Shown: positions 47,359 through 60,990, counted from the stretch's first letter. The stretch: 64,000 nt of DNA from Brassica napus (GCF_020379485.1 NC_063437.1:4970806-5034805); one strand, 5' to 3'. Notes: a model not told the origin generated them from the sequence alone. Numbers and translations are program-made.

Positions 47359-48237
47359 TCCTAAAATAGAAACATACATTAGAGCATAATCACCTCTATA
47401 ATAAAGTTATCTATTTTAGTACAAAATATAAAAATGTACATTGGAGATGCTTGAAACAGTTGTGTTTTTTGTTTTACAAATACTAAAATGAATCCCATTC
47501 CACATGCTCAATATTGGGCTCGACTAGATGATCCAAACCAGAAAATAAAACTACACGTTAGACCAACAAACCAAATCCTAATAGGTTGAGATATCCAGAT
47601 TAAACCAGAAGACCAAAAATCATAGCTTTGAAAAGTGATACACTGCATATCACCACAGCGTCGACAAACCTAAGACTACTTACTATGGACATGTTGAATA
47701 TTTAATTAAACTGTTGAATGCTTACAATGGGCCTGTTGAAAAAAATAAAAATATTACGTGGATTGTTTTCTGTTGAATTTATTGAACAGGTTGAAAGCCA
47801 AAAAGGTGGGGTCCACAATAATACGTATTGCGTTCTTATTGGTTGTTAATATTAATTGAATTTTTTCATATTCACTTTCCTTATTATAAGTCATTTATTT
47901 CAGAGCAAAAAAATTATTTATTTTTAATACATGGTATCAAAATATATAAGTTTTGATTATCTATAAATAGAGATTAGGTTTTATATGATTTGGACATATA
48001 CAAAAAAAAATCTTTTATCATAAATTATAAACATTTTCAATCATTATATTTTTATTAATATTTCATAAAATTTCAACTAAATATTTTTATTTAATTTTAT
48101 AATAATTAATTTCTAAAAATAAATTGTTATGTCTTAACTATTATCATTTAGTTACAAAATCAAGATACAAGACATTAAATAAAAATAAATAGATATAGTG
48201 TTGATTTTTTCCTTAAGAAATTATTATGAAATATATA
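47359..48237. other. Intergenic DNA, nothing recognised
   Basis: AT-rich with no gene or RNA and no clear element ends. Confidence 0.45.
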
Positions 48238-49084
48238 TCTCTATAATATTATTTGAGAAGTCAGTTTTCTATGTGTCGCTCTCACGTTAATTCTCACGAT
48301 GGTTGATTACATTTATACCCTTAATGAATTCATTTACATTTTTATTTAGTTTCCTTTTAAACAAATTCCGAAAAATATACACATATAATAAAAAAAATAT
48401 TTTTTTATAAAGTTAAAAAAAAAAGAATTGAAAAACAAAAATATATGTATATATAATATGATTTCATAAAAAGGGAAAGTTCACAAAATATTACATTTAA
48501 AAAATATTTTTAAATAACATAAAATATAATTTTGAAGTAATAAAATACTTTTAATATATAGAATAAACAAAATATTACAATTGAAATTCATAGATGCAAT
48601 CCAATTTACGCAAATGATAACTAAATCGACTGAAAATATAACAAAACCGATTAGATATACATATAAAATATAGAGTATTTAGGCTCTATACACACAGAAA
48701 TTGTGGAAATTAGGAGAATGCCCCCGACACTATTAAACTTTTTTTAATACCAAAACACCCCTACACAACTTCATCACCTATATCTTGTACTTTTGATTTT
48801 CTGTCAGAGACTAGAACCTAAGACCCTATACTACACGCCATGCACTGGATTTCACTATTAGTCATAATGACGCCGAGGGTACATAAATAGGCAACAATTA
48901 CATTTATTGGTAGTTTACCAATTGTGTTAAAAGTCACGACCTTTCATGTTTCTTTCTTGATAAACTCAACAATCTCTATTTTTTTTTCTCATTTTTCTCT
49001 CTGATACAGAGAAGCCAGAGAATCAAAACCTTTCATGCCTCTTTACCCTGCATCATCTAAGAGCATGTTGAAATAATTCGAGAT

Positions 49085-49380
49085 TTGGAAGAATTTCTGG
49101 CATGTCCATGGGGTAGGATCTCGTTCGAAATGCTAGTTATCGGGATCAAGAAGAAAGACGAGATTCTACTTTCTCAAACTAGCGTTGCGTTGCCTGGATT
49201 TGTGGATGCGACTCAGCTTGTGTTTATGGTGGCAGTTCCTCAGATTAAAGAGGTTGTTCCACAGGTTGAACCGGTTGTGTTGATTAAGTCAAGACTCCGA
49301 GTCAGAGTCTGATTGCAACGATTTTCAAGTTGACGAAGAAGACGAGCCAGATGTTTCTAAACCAACCCCACCTCTAGCAA
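49085..49380 (+). pseudogene. Captured DUF1985 fragment in the Helitron
   Basis: The reading frame gives MEEFLACPWGRISFEML, LLSQTSVALPGFVDA and MVAVPQIKEVVPQVEPV. This is the core of a DUF1985 domain as found beside ULP proteases, and it aligns in order with YPWGVAAYDLL and ALQIWAMEAVPKIG of the MULE-borne gene at 11191-14334. A probable next piece encodes DDFQVDEEDEPDVSKP. The rest of the gene is missing. Confidence 0.7.
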
Positions 49381-49911
49381 TAGTTTGATATTGCATAAAC
49401 CCAACACACGTTAAAGCCCTGGATGAATAAGTTAAGGTTAGTAACTGTATAATAACGACTAATATTTTTTTGTAAATGTAAATAAAGATCTTACCAGCAT
49501 CAATGTTCAAAATTGGTTAACTACTTCTGATGTTGGTCTTTATGTTAGATTAGCCGATACCCTTAGAATGTCATAGTTACTAAATGATGTAGCGCCTATC
49601 GTATATAGTTACCACTAAATATTTTGTTAGGTGAAGTAACAGAAAATAGCTGTAGCAGAGATACGCTAATGGATGAACGTAACAGAAAATAGCTGTAGCA
49701 GAGATAATTAACCGTTATTGTCGCTAGTTATTTAATTTGCTCCATGTTGCGTGTTAAAGGCTAACAAATGAAAGCTATTATGAATGGTAACTGATACGAA
49801 AAGTAATTACGGCTAATAATTATCATGTGTAGTAGTCGACAAATGTAATGAATTCTGCTGCACTATCCTGCTTGTGGCCACTACTTTAAAAAGTGTAGTT
49901 GATTTGATTGT

Positions 49912-50130
49912 TTGTGTTCACAGACTGAGGTGATATCCATGATTGAGGATACAACACACTTCCCGGATGACCTGATTTGGGATGACAAAATCGAAGACGA
50001 GACTATTGTCAACCTTGTTCGAGGCCTCAGTGCAGCTGTTCTAGCCCGTATGAGAGCAGAAAAGAAGCAAAAAGAAAAAGAGGCCAAAGAGAAGAATGAA
50101 AGAGAGAGCCAGCCGGTTTTCAAATTTTAG
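49912..50130 (+). pseudogene. Second captured coding piece in the Helitron
   Basis: An open stretch, with a possible acceptor (CAG at about 49921), reads VISMIEDTTHFPDDLIWDDK and then a Lys/Glu-rich coiled-coil tail (ARMRAEKKQKEKEAKEKNER). It is probably from the same captured DUF1985 gene, in the same orientation, but this part is not a recognised domain. Confidence 0.4.
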
Positions 50131-50193
50131 CGTACTTTATTAATGTTATCATTAAAACCTAGACGTTAACCTTTTCAGTAGTCTCTAACTTTA

Positions 50194-50196
<3 letters not shown>

Positions 50197-50225
<29 letters not shown>
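50197..50225. repeat. (TA)n microsatellite
   Basis: A short uninterrupted TA tract inside the Helitron. Confidence 0.85.
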
Positions 50226-50228
<3 letters not shown>

Positions 50229-51377
50229 TTTGCAGTGATCCTTACGTGCTTAAGTTATCCAATTTTGTAATGATATCTCACAAGTTTCTTAAGTTCTATA
50301 ATAGAAGTTATTATTATCCGAAGATGTTAACATGTAATATGAATACTTAACAACTAACATTTATATTTACTACTCTAACTGTTCTGTATACAATCACCTA
50401 TGCTAACACTTCTTCCCAATTTGACAAAATTCTTATCTTCTTTGGCCTACCAGGATAACACTTTGTATTTGGAGGTGCTATGTTTTAGAGATCCAAGTGT
50501 GTAAAACTCTGGTGCATGTGTCATGTAATCTCCAGCTTGATCTAATCAAGTATAGATGCTGACTTTGGTTGCAGGTCAACTATTAAAATAACACATAAGT
50601 TTACAGTTATCAGATAAGATCAAACATTAACATTCAATATAAACTAATACGTGGTAAGATCACACATGCCACATATGTATGGTCAATGCCATACTTGATC
50701 GTCTACACATAGACTTTCTCCGAATTTCTTTCATATGTTCAGTGTACCTTCCACAGTTACCTAATAAAACTAGTGGAAAGAAAATATAATAGCTGCAGAC
50801 CTACTTCTAAATAGTAACCTAGGATTGTACTTCATAAGATCACGCCAAATCAAACTCCTATCACTTTTTCATCTTACGTGTCTTTGGTCTAGGGGCAAAA
50901 CGGAAATGAGGATGCAATTGTGTACAGTGGGCGTGGTTTTTTTTATGGTTTTGGGTAGTTCCTTAATTTAGTGCACATTTATGTATATCTAGCCAATTAA
51001 CTCTTAAATCTATGTATGATTAAAGAAATACAATATTATTGATATAAATGATGCATATAAATTAGAAATTAATTTAAAATTAATAGTAAGTAGCAATCAA
51101 TTATTAGAATATATTAAATATATAGAATAAACAAAATATTACAATTGAATCATAGATGAAATCCAATTTACCCAAATGATAACTAAATCGACTGAAAGAA
51201 CAACAAAACCGATTAGATATAACATATATAAAATCATATGTATAATTAAAGTAATACAATATTATTGATATAAATTGGAAATTAATTTAAAATTTAAAGT
51301 AAGTAGCAATCAATTATTATAATATATTTACTTTAGAAATTTTTATACCCGTGCATGAGCACGGGAAAATCACTTAG

Positions 51378-53227
51378 TTTTAGATGTATATGTGGAAGAA
51401 AGAGAAGATGATGTGTTAAGGTAAAAGTGTAATATAAGGTGTTGAAAAAATTGAACGAGTACATAATATAAGAGCTCAGTCGCAAAATCCCCAAACATGA
51501 GAATCACCGTGGACTGATGATAAATAAGGAAATACTACTCCTCAATCAATTTTTGAGAAGTGACCAACGAACACCTCCAAACCGGCATAGTACTGAAGAA
51601 TATGGAGTTACAAAATCCACATAGGGTCCTTTCTTTCTCTTCCTTCGCTTTTGCCCACGTGAGCAAAAGTGAAAGAAAAAGGACAAAGAATTCTCATAAG
51701 AGCTTAACCATCAGAAAACCTCTGAGCTGAATCAGTTCCACTGTTCTTAGGTCCGGTTCAAGAGTAAACAAGACCCTGAGATAAAAAAAAAATAAAAGGG
51801 TCTTAATTCCTGTTATGGGTTTATAAAATAAGCTTTGTTGCTATGAGTATAATATATACAAGAACAAGATTCAAAAATTTGAAAGTGCAAAAAGAGTGAT
51901 ATAGAATAGTATGAGTACTGTGTCAAGAAGTACTACGATAAATGAACACAAAGAACACAAAGAATTTCTCAACAAAGAAATGCCTCTTCCAAGTAAACTT
52001 ACAAGTCTTACTTAATCAGGAAAACGCTAGACTCACACGTTTCTATGATCTAACACATGATCTTAAGAAACTCTCTCTTCTTAGCCCTTTATATCTTACT
52101 CGCCATACAAATAATGAAACCCTTTTTGCTAAGAATACTTTTCTCTGTGTTAATCCCTTAGAAATCTCCCCCAACCTAGTTATACTAGGTAGATTTTGTG
52201 GCTCTCTTCTCCAAGTAAAGATCTCCAAATCTCTTTGTTAATTTTCCTTTCCTTTTAAACAAACCTTTTTTTTTCTTAATGACAAACTTCTTCTTCAAGC
52301 AAACTGTTTTTTGATTAATGGAAAACATCCATTTGTCTTCACACATATATTTCTTTTCCTTTTTCAAGTTCAAGTTCAAGCAATCAATACACGAACTCCA
52401 GTATGGCTCTAACTTCATGCAACATGTGTATTGCCTCCTGTAGTACTCCGCGAACTAATACATCAACAAAATTTGGACGTAACTAAGAAAAGAAAAGAAA
52501 ATATATGGACCTTTTTTACTAGCTAAACCCTTACACTTTTTAACAAAATGAGTAGGACCTTTGCAAATGTGCCACCTGTACATGCACAAAGCCGGGTCTG
52601 ACTGTGTCCAAGCTGATCTGAGACCGAAAGGCGAATTCTGGTGAGCTACCACTATGAGGCCAATCACCACCACCCCAACACGCGCGACTTTAGGGTCACC
52701 ATCGTAACAACAAACCAGTTACCACAGCCGACACCACAACAACAGCCGAGAAGACGAAGAAAAGGAAGAAAAGAAAGTTAAATCAACTGATTTGGAAAGC
52801 CTTCCCACAAATGAAGAACCGATGGGAGTAAAGCCTTGACGCGGAAGAGAAAGAGAGGAAGAACAAAAAGAATAATTCAAGTTCTTTTTTGTAGAGAGAA
52901 GGAAGAATTTTCTTTCTCTTCGCCTCGATTTGATTGATAGGTACTTTCTTCAATGATAAGAAATATTAGAATTAGGCTGTACAAAGTTTGTTCAAAGAGC
53001 AATGAACAGCTCCTTTAGAGGGTTAATACTGCTAATATTTTTGTACAAAATTGTTTTATCACTGGTGTAATCTAATTAATATGTGCTTTATTAATAGAAA
53101 TTTGCATCTTACGAAACACAAAAAATGGATGCACGAAATTGCTAATTAAATCAAAGTGACAATAAGTGAATTAAGCTCAGAGTCAGTGCCAGCTCTAGGT
53201 AGAAGCTGGAGAAGCATATTTAGGCCA
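51378..53227. other. Intergenic DNA, no gene supported
   Basis: Mixed composition. The 51940-52240 open frame and its shadows lack any known domain. The part at 52560-52900 is less AT-rich, with CACCACCACCCCAACACGCG and AAGAAGGAA-like stretches, and could be an old exon or UTR. I cannot assign it. Confidence 0.4.
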
Positions 53228-54250
53228 TCTATCTTATTAAAACTTAAATACAAATTAGGTTTATTTGGAACATGTATAGTAATTTTTAAAAAAAAATTGT
53301 TTGGAAACATAGATTGTAGTTTTAAAAAAAAGTTTGTTTAGAAATATGTATTGCAATTTTTAAAAAAGAGGTTTGTTTGGAAACATAGATTGTAGTTTTA
53401 AAAAATAAGTTTGTTTGGAAACATGAATAACAAAATATTTATTAAGAGAGAAAAAAAAGTAATGGGCTTATATTTTTAAGAAAATTTGGAATTCCATTAT
53501 ATTATGAGGAACTATCTATCTGGTACTTAATCAGGTTCGGTTCAGGTCTGTTTGGGTTTCGGATTTCCGGGGTCAAATATTTCAGCCTCATTCTAATATT
53601 TCTAAATTTCGGTCCAGGTTGCTTCGGATTTTTGCGGATTCGGTTCGAGTTCAGATAACCCATTTAAATTACTTTTAAAATTCATTGTATATTTATATAC
53701 TTTAAATTTCTCAAAAACTATAAACAAAATAATATATTAAATATAAATTTGAATAACATATGTCAGAATACGTAAACTTAACATATAAATTATTTTAGTT
53801 CAAATATTTGGATAGAGAATCAATAATTATTTTAAGTATTTCAGGTGTTTTAAGTATACTTTTATTATTTTATATATTTACTATTGATTATTTGTATATA
53901 TTTTCAAGTATTTAAACCAGCTTAAATGTATCATATATATTCTAGATGTTTTATATATATATATATATTAAATCTAAACATAATTAATATATATAAGTAT
54001 ATAAATCTATTTTTGATACATTTGGGTATCCAAAATACTTTGGTTCGGATCGGATTCGGTTCTCCAAAAACCAAAATTTTGAATAATTCGAATATTTAAT
54101 TAATTTATATTTGAGTTTGGTACTACTTTTTTGGACGAGATCGGTTTGGTTTTTCAGATTCAGATATTTTGCCTAGCTCTTATATTATTGACATGAAAAA
54201 TAAATAGAAACATATTTTTGAAAAATATACATGCGCGGGTCAAAGTCTAG
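53228..54250 (+). mobile_element. Non-autonomous Helitron, 1.02 kb
   Basis: The 5' end TCTATCTTATTAAAACTTAA follows an A. The 3' end is GCGCGGGTCAAAGTCTAG (54233-54250), then T. The left arm of the terminal hairpin is largely missing. The left interior has three roughly 50-bp repeats containing GTTTGTTTGGAAACATAGAT. The rest is non-coding, with GGTTCGG-type phrases. Confidence 0.75.
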
Positions 54251-55100
54251 TTTTTCTTTGAAAGCTTTAGCAACCCAGTGCTTAATGTTAAAAGTTGACT
54301 GCTAGAGATGTAAAGTTCAATCTTCTTTCTAGTGATTAACTTCTTCTTTTTTTGAAAGAATTCTAAATTTACCACAAATTTAATACCAGTTTCCGAATTA
54401 CTTTTAAATGATGATCATTTTCACAAATACTCCAAATTTGTGATAAAAATTAAACAAATTCTTTTAAATCATTTATAAATATTTATTTATCATTTACAAA
54501 AGTTATAATCCCAACCACACCCCTTAAGTACCTTAACCAAAAATCACTAAATTCTAAACACAAATGTTAAAATATTTTTGATTATAAGTATTTTTTAGAA
54601 ATGTTAACCAATTTATAGTGAGCTAAAGTCTGTTAGTCCATAACTACTATCTTCAAACAATTTTTTATTTCTTTGTGTGTTTAATCATTAGGGATTATTA
54701 AACTGTTAGTCCATAACTATTATTTGTTTATATCCATCCCTCTGAGTGTGAAATTTGGAAAGAGAAGGAGAAGTGAGCTAAAGTCTGAGGTTATTTGCAT
54801 GGGAGCTTCAAACACTCCTTAAATGGAGCCCTTAAATGTCGATATTCCTTTGAAACTGTCCTCTCTCTCTCTCTCTTTTATTTTAAACCAGTCTCCTACT
54901 TTCTAGGATCATTATTCACATTCAACCTAATCTTCATCAAATGATCTAATTTGCCTAGTGGAATTGGAGAAGAAAAAAGAACTGAATGAGCATACTAGCG
55001 GATCAAGTAGGAGAAGGAATCGAAGAGGGATGCATCCATGAAGACAGATCAGCTGATGCTTCTTGACCTTTTATCCTTCTCCTCGGCTTTTCTCAGATGG
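54251..55100. promoter_or_regulatory. Upstream region of the PRAF-type gene
   Basis: AT-rich, with a (CT)n tract (about 54862-54877) typical of plant leaders and an AGAAAAAAGAACTGAATGAG stretch before the ATG. There is no other gene in it. Confidence 0.45.
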
Positions 55101-58100
55101 AATGGCAGATCCTTCTAGCTATGTCAATCACGACCGTGACGTCGACCAAGTTTGTTCTCCACATCTTATCTTTTTTTTTTTTTCAAAATCTTCTTCTGAA
55201 TGATTTTCTTGATCCTCTACAATAAATAGATATGAATCAAATGTTGGGGTTTCAGATTTCTATGGCAAGAAAGAGAGTGATAAGAGTTATGATCTACATC
55301 ATATAACCATTAAATTTTTTTTTCTTGCTTGTAGGCACTCATTGCTTTGAAAAAAGGTTGTCAATTACTTAAGTATAGTCGGAAAGGGAGGCCTAAGTTT
55401 CGCTCTTTCAGGCTTTCACGGGTATTTCTACTTTCTTTCATATATAAGTGTATCTTACACTCTTCTTCAATCTGCAAAATTTAATTTGTTATCACGCTTC
55501 AAGAACTATGCGATATGTGCTCAATGTGTTTTTTTCTTGGGTGATGATAGGATGAAACAGCATTGCTTTGGCTCTCACACGGAGAAGAAAAAAGTTTGAA
55601 GTTATCTACAGTTTCACGACTTCTCCCTGGACAAAGAACTGTGAGTGTTTCGTTTACAAGATATATAAATGCTAACTGATTTTTATTTTTACATGGACCT
55701 TACAAGCTTTTGTTTGTTTACTAAACTACTATACATATATATAGGCTGTTTTTCGAAGATATTTACGTCCAGAAAAAGATTACTTGTCATTCTCTCTTAT
55801 ATATCACAACGGAGATAGATCTCTTGATCTGGTTAGTAAAAAAATAATAAGTTTTCTATTTCCTATATTTTTAGAAAATTAGTATCACAACTTCATCTAA
55901 TTTACACTCCACAGATCTGCAAGGACAAAGCAGAGACAGAAGTTTGGTTTACAGGACTTAAGTCTTTAATTAGAAAAAACCATAACAAGCAAGCTAGAAG
56001 TGAGGTCCCTGAGGTGTGTGTGTATTTGTATTTATATTATATATCATACTCAAACATATCTAACAAACCCCTACATTTTGTTCAGATACATGACAGTGAT
56101 ATTTTCTCAACTGGTCGTCCTTCAACTGCATCATTAGAATTTATACCAAACAACAATACTCGCAGAGGAAGAACATCCCTTGATTTAGGACCACGTAATA
56201 ATAACTCTCCGATTCCTTTCAGAGACTCAGATGTCGCTTCGGAACGTATAAGCATGCTAAGACCAAGTACTGATGGTTTTCGGATTAGTATCTCAAGCAC
56301 ACCAAGTTGTTCTAGTGGAGGGTCCGGTGGTCCTGATGACATTGAGTCTTTAGGTGATGTTTATGTCTGGGGTGAAGTTTGGAGTGACGGGATATCATCA
56401 TCATACAATGGCACCATGAACTCAAAAACCGTGAGAACAGATGTACTTATTCCAAGACCCTTAGAATCAAACGTTGTTCTTGATGTTCATCAGATTGCTT
56501 GCGGCATAAGGCACATCTCTCTTGTGACAAGACAAGGTGAAGTGTTTACATGGGGAGAAGAAGCTGGAGGAAGGCTTGGACATGGTATTCAAGTCGATGT
56601 TAGTCGTCCAAAACTCGTTGAGTTTCTTGCTTTGACCAACATTGATTTTGTTGCTTGTGGAGAGTATCATACTTGTGCTGTATCTACCGCTGGAGACTTG
56701 TTTACTTGGGGAGATGGAATCCATAACGTTGGTCTATTAGGACATGGTAGCGATCTTAGTCACTGGATACCAAAAAGAGTATCTGGTCCTGTTGAAGGAC
56801 TTCAGGTCTTGTCTGTCGCTTGTGGCACATGGCATTCTGCGCTAGCAACTGCTAATGGGAAGTTATTCACTTTTGGCGATGGAGCGTTTGGTGTTCTTGG
56901 ACATGGAGATAGAGAGAGTGTTTCGTATCCTAAAGAAGTGAAAATGTTGAGTGGCCTTAAAACCATGAAAGTAGCTTGCGGAGTGTGGCATACCGTGGCT
57001 ATAGTCGAGGTTATCAATCAGACCAGTACGAGTGTTTCATCTAGAAAGTTGTTTACTTGGGGTGATGGTGATAAAAACAGGTTAGGACATGGGAACAAAG
57101 AGACTTACTTGATTCCAACTTGTGTCTCTTCACTAATTGACTACAACTTCCACCAAATAGCTTGTGGTAATACATTGACAGTTGCACTCACTACCTCGGG
57201 TCATGTTTTCACTATGGGAGGAACTTCACATGGTCAGCTCGGTAGCTCGAATTCAGATGGTAAATTGCCTTGTTTGGTTCAAGATCGATTGGTCGGTGAA
57301 TTTGTTGAGGAAATTGCTAGTGGAGACCATCATGTTGCTGTGTTAACATCTAGAAATGAAGTCTTCACTTGGGGAAAAGGCTCTAATGGAAGACTAGGAC
57401 ATGGAGACACCGAAGATCGAAAAACGCCAACATTAGTTGAAGCTCTAAAAGAGAGGCATGTGAAGAGCATATCATGTGGCTCTAACTTTACATCAAGCAT
57501 ATGCATCCATAAGTGGGTCTCAGGAGCTGATCAATCAGTTTGCTCTGGTTGTCGTCAACCATTCGGTTTTACAAGAAAGAGACATAACTGTTACAACTGC
57601 GGTTTAGTGCACTGTCATGCTTGTAGTTCCAAGAAAGCTTTGAAGGCAGCACTAGCTCCAACTCCAGGGAAGCCACACCGTGTATGTGATGCTTGTTACG
57701 CTAAACTTAAAGCTGGAGGGGATAACTCTAACGCTGCTAATAGATACAACACAACTCCTAGCGCGGTAAGACCGGTCAGAGAAACAAGGTCGTCAAGGAT
57801 TATATTGACACCAAAAACAGAACCAGTCAAGTACTCTGAAGTTAGGTCATCAAGATCTGAGTCTTCTATTGTCAGATCCTCACAAGTCCCAGCTCTTCAA
57901 CAACTTAAAGATGTTGCATTCCCGAGCTCCCTTAGCGCTATTCAAAATGCTTTTAAACCAAATTCAACATCAAGAAGAGGAGGAAGCCCTCCACGCAGTT
58001 CTGGATTTTCTAGGAGCGTGGTTGATAATTTGAAGAAGACAAGTGGTAAAATTAACCAAGAAATGACAAAATTGCAGAGCCAGGTTTGTATATATTATTT

Positions 58101-59057
58101 ATAATTCTCAAATTTATCACAAAAGATTAATGAATCTATAATAAAACTAAAGAAAAATTTTGTCCACTTCAGGTTAGAAAACTGAAACAGAAATGTGATA
58201 GTCAAGGCATAGAGATTCAAAGATTAAGGAAAACAGCAAGAGAAGCTTCTGAATTAGCTATAAGGCATTCTTCAAAGCATAAAGCAGCAACAGAGGTCAT
58301 GAAATCTGTGGCTGAACATGTAAGTTTCTTATAAAAATGCTCAAAAGAATTATCAACTAATTAGTGAGTCATTTTTAAATTGACCATTCTTTCATATTTT
58401 TTTTTTTAGTTGAGAGAGTTGAAGGAGAAACTACCCCCTGAAGTATCTAAATGTGAAGCTTTTGAATCCATGAATTCTCAAGCTGAAGCCTATCTAAATG
58501 CGAGCGAAGCAGCTGAAACATCTCAAGACACAACTCTTTCTGAAAACTCACAAGACCAAAACATAGAAGAACATCCATCATCATCTAATGGAGGTGCCAT
58601 GATGTCTCAAGAACCTTCAAACACAACAAATATAAATCCTCACCCGTCGGATTCAAGGCCACCAGCAGAAGCTTCATCATCACCATCAAAATCAGGAGGC
58701 AAGGAGCTTATCGAACAATTTGAACCTGGTGTTTATGTTACTTATGTATTGCACAAAAATGGTGGAAAGATCTTTAGAAGAGTTAGATTCAGGTATTTAA
58801 CTGCACAAATTTTTTCTCTCTTCTCTGTCTAGATTTTGTAAATAATTTGATTGCTTTGCAGTAAACGGAGATTTGATGAGCATCAAGCAGAAGAATGGTG
58901 GAATAGCAAAAAAGATAGGATGCTTAAGAGTTATAGTCATCAGGTTTCATCATCAGGTCCCATGGCTACCGAGTCAGTTCCTACACCAACTTCAGTTCAA
59001 CCGCCATCTTCGCCGACACAGCCAAATTCTGATGATCAAGAAGGGGGGTTAAAATAA
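55101..59057 (+). CDS. PRAF-type protein: PH, RCC1 repeats, FYVE and BRX domains, about 1044 aa
   Basis: Nine exons: about 55101-55149, 55335-55421, 55551-55640, 55745-55831, 55915-56013, 56086-58083, 58173-58319, 58410-58792 and 58862-59057. The start [15 protein letters not shown] is followed by a PH domain ([18 protein letters not shown], about residues 17-135). RCC1 repeats run about 210-610 (repeated CG-x-xHT/HS and TWG-x-G-x-x-LGHG). A variant FYVE zinc finger ([27 protein letters not shown]) lies at about 620-680, then a coiled coil (about 785-870) and a C-terminal BRX domain ([34 protein letters not shown]). Such proteins bind phosphoinositides and link membranes to BRX-type signalling; RCC1 parts may act on small GTPases. 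From memory it matches At4g14368. Exon 1 end is set to within one base. Confidence 0.93.
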
Positions 59058-59615
59058 GTTCTTGAAAGCTGGTTATGTGTATACTAGTAATTGACTTAAT
59101 AGATTGGAGAACAAGGCATCATTGGGTGTCACTACTGTAGATCTGAGTAACCCAAAGTAGATACAAAGATTTAAATGTTTCTTTGCAGTCAAAATTCACG
59201 GTTTCTAGGTTTCAAACCTTGAATATTTGAGGTGGGAACCAAACAAAGTTTATTTCCAGTAGATCATTAGCAACAGCAGGTACAGTCGCAACCACTGGTT
59301 CCCTGTTTTTGGCGACTTGCTGGTTTCATAGTTTAATATAACGGTGATGAACTCCTAATTCCAATTAATTCTTTGTTTTTTTGTAAATATCATTAACTTG
59401 GTAATGAAAATCTGATTACAAGAACGTGCAATCTCATCTGCTATAAAGCTAATCAGATGCAAAAGACCGTAAAAAATATAAAAAACTTTAAGTATCTCTT
59501 TTAAATAGTAGAAATTGATCAAAAGAACAATACTTTGATCTACCACTGATATACTATGAATTTTACTGGTTTTTATCCATAGCATAAGCCTTATTTATAG
59601 TTTTTATATTATGTT
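59058..59615. other. 3' flank of the PRAF-type gene
   Basis: It probably contains the 3' UTR and terminator of the gene. No other feature is visible. Confidence 0.5.
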
Positions 59616-59877
59616 TCGAGTATATTTTAGAATCTTTTCAGGTCCATATATATTTTGGAGCACTATGGAGATCATGAAGCTATTTGGAACATAAAGATGA
59701 GAAAACTCGTAGTTATTCAAGAAAATAGAATTCAAGCCGAGTTTTGGAAAGAGTGTTGATCGACACTTTCCTTGGTGCCGTTCGATACCGACGCGAGTAC
59801 GGGCCGGCTCTGTTCCAGAATAAAATTTGGCCCAAAAGTCTCCACATATTACAAGATTGCTTATGGCCGACTTTATA

Positions 59878-59938
<61 letters not shown>

Positions 59939-60600
59939 AGTCATTGTTTAGGCTAAGAGACCTTAAGATACTTTATTAGAAACTTTATTATTTTGGAGAG
60001 AAAATAAGAAGACTCCTTCAAAGATTTGATTGGAGCTCCAGTATTTCTTACTCTATCTTTTTAATGCAATTCATTCGGTTTATCTCTATGTTTTGATTTA
60101 ATATGTCTTATTAGTTTACTTGTTAGATTTAATGTTTTTCTAGGGTTTTGATGAACTTATAAAATATAGAACTGCTAGGGTGGTTTATTTGGATCTTTCA
60201 CATGGTTTATCTTATTCCTTGTATTCTAGATTAGCTACTTGGCTACTTGAACATAGGATAATCGACAACCGCGAGAGTGGGTTCAACTCTTAAAGCTAAT
60301 CTCGCTGAGCTAGGTTGATAAATAACAGCGAGAGTTGGTTTAGATAACTTGATGAACAAATCAATCTGAACGACAATGCTTGTCTAAAAGAAGTATCGAT
60401 CCGCTCTCTTCCTAATTCGCATACAAGAGTTGGAATTATATGATTTAGACATCTGACTAGACTCGCAGCGATAGCTGGATATCTTACTACTGAATTCGAG
60501 TTCTAGGACTGTTCTTACTACACTCTTAACATCTATAAATTATATTTCTTATTGCATGCATGAAACTCTAAGTCTAGCGCTTTTTAATCTCTGGTTAACA
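59616..60600. mobile_element. LTR-like sequence (probable solo or partial LTR)
   Basis: It starts TGTTTCGAGTATATTTTAGA and includes a TTGATCGACACTTTCC phrase with a GTTCGATACCGACGCG counterpart, as in many crucifer Gypsy LTRs. Its later part has GCGAGAGT motifs (CCGCGAGAGTGGG, ACAGCGAGAGTTGG). The right end and target duplication could not be fixed. No coding region. Confidence 0.45.
59878..59936. repeat. (TA)n microsatellite
   Basis: About 29 TA units inside the LTR-like sequence. Confidence 0.95.
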
Positions 60601-60990
60601 AGTCATAGGACATTAGGACCATTTAATTAGTACAAAATATGACATATTTGATTATTTACATTAATCAATCAAACATATAACATTTGTAGAAAATTTTAAT
60701 AACAAATAAAGAAATTAAAGATAAATAAATTTTAATTATAAATTTGAATATTTTTTAGTTATAATAAAATCTGTTGAGAAAAAATCTAACAAATCCTATA
60801 AATGTTCTATATATTTTATTAAATAATACATTAATTCATTTTGTAATTAATAATATAGAATTATTATAATTAATGTTAATTAAATTTTTATTATAAAAAT
60901 AAAAATTCTAAACTGTTTTAATAATCATAACTAAAGTCTATATTATATTAAACTAGAAGTATTATATAAATTCAATATGGAAAGTTATAT

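Larger units (their letters stand above)
48238..51377 (+). mobile_element. Helitron-like element, 3.1 kb, with captured DUF1985 gene pieces
   Basis: The 5' end TCTCTATAATATTATTTGAG follows an A. The 3' end has a perfect hairpin CCCGTGC-ATGA-GCACGGG (51348-51365), then CTTAG and T; this differs from the usual CTAG by one T. Inside are pieces of a DUF1985 gene and duplicated subterminal DNA: the phrase AATAAACAAAATATTACAAT and about 100 bases after it occur at 48560-48670 and again at 51120-51230, and a second block is repeated at 51018 and 51241. No Rep/helicase. Confidence 0.65.

Noticed and set aside
51942..52785. Possible gene around 52 kb (open frames on both strands)
   Set aside because: No domain, no consistent splice joins and low-complexity patches; left as unassigned intergenic DNA.
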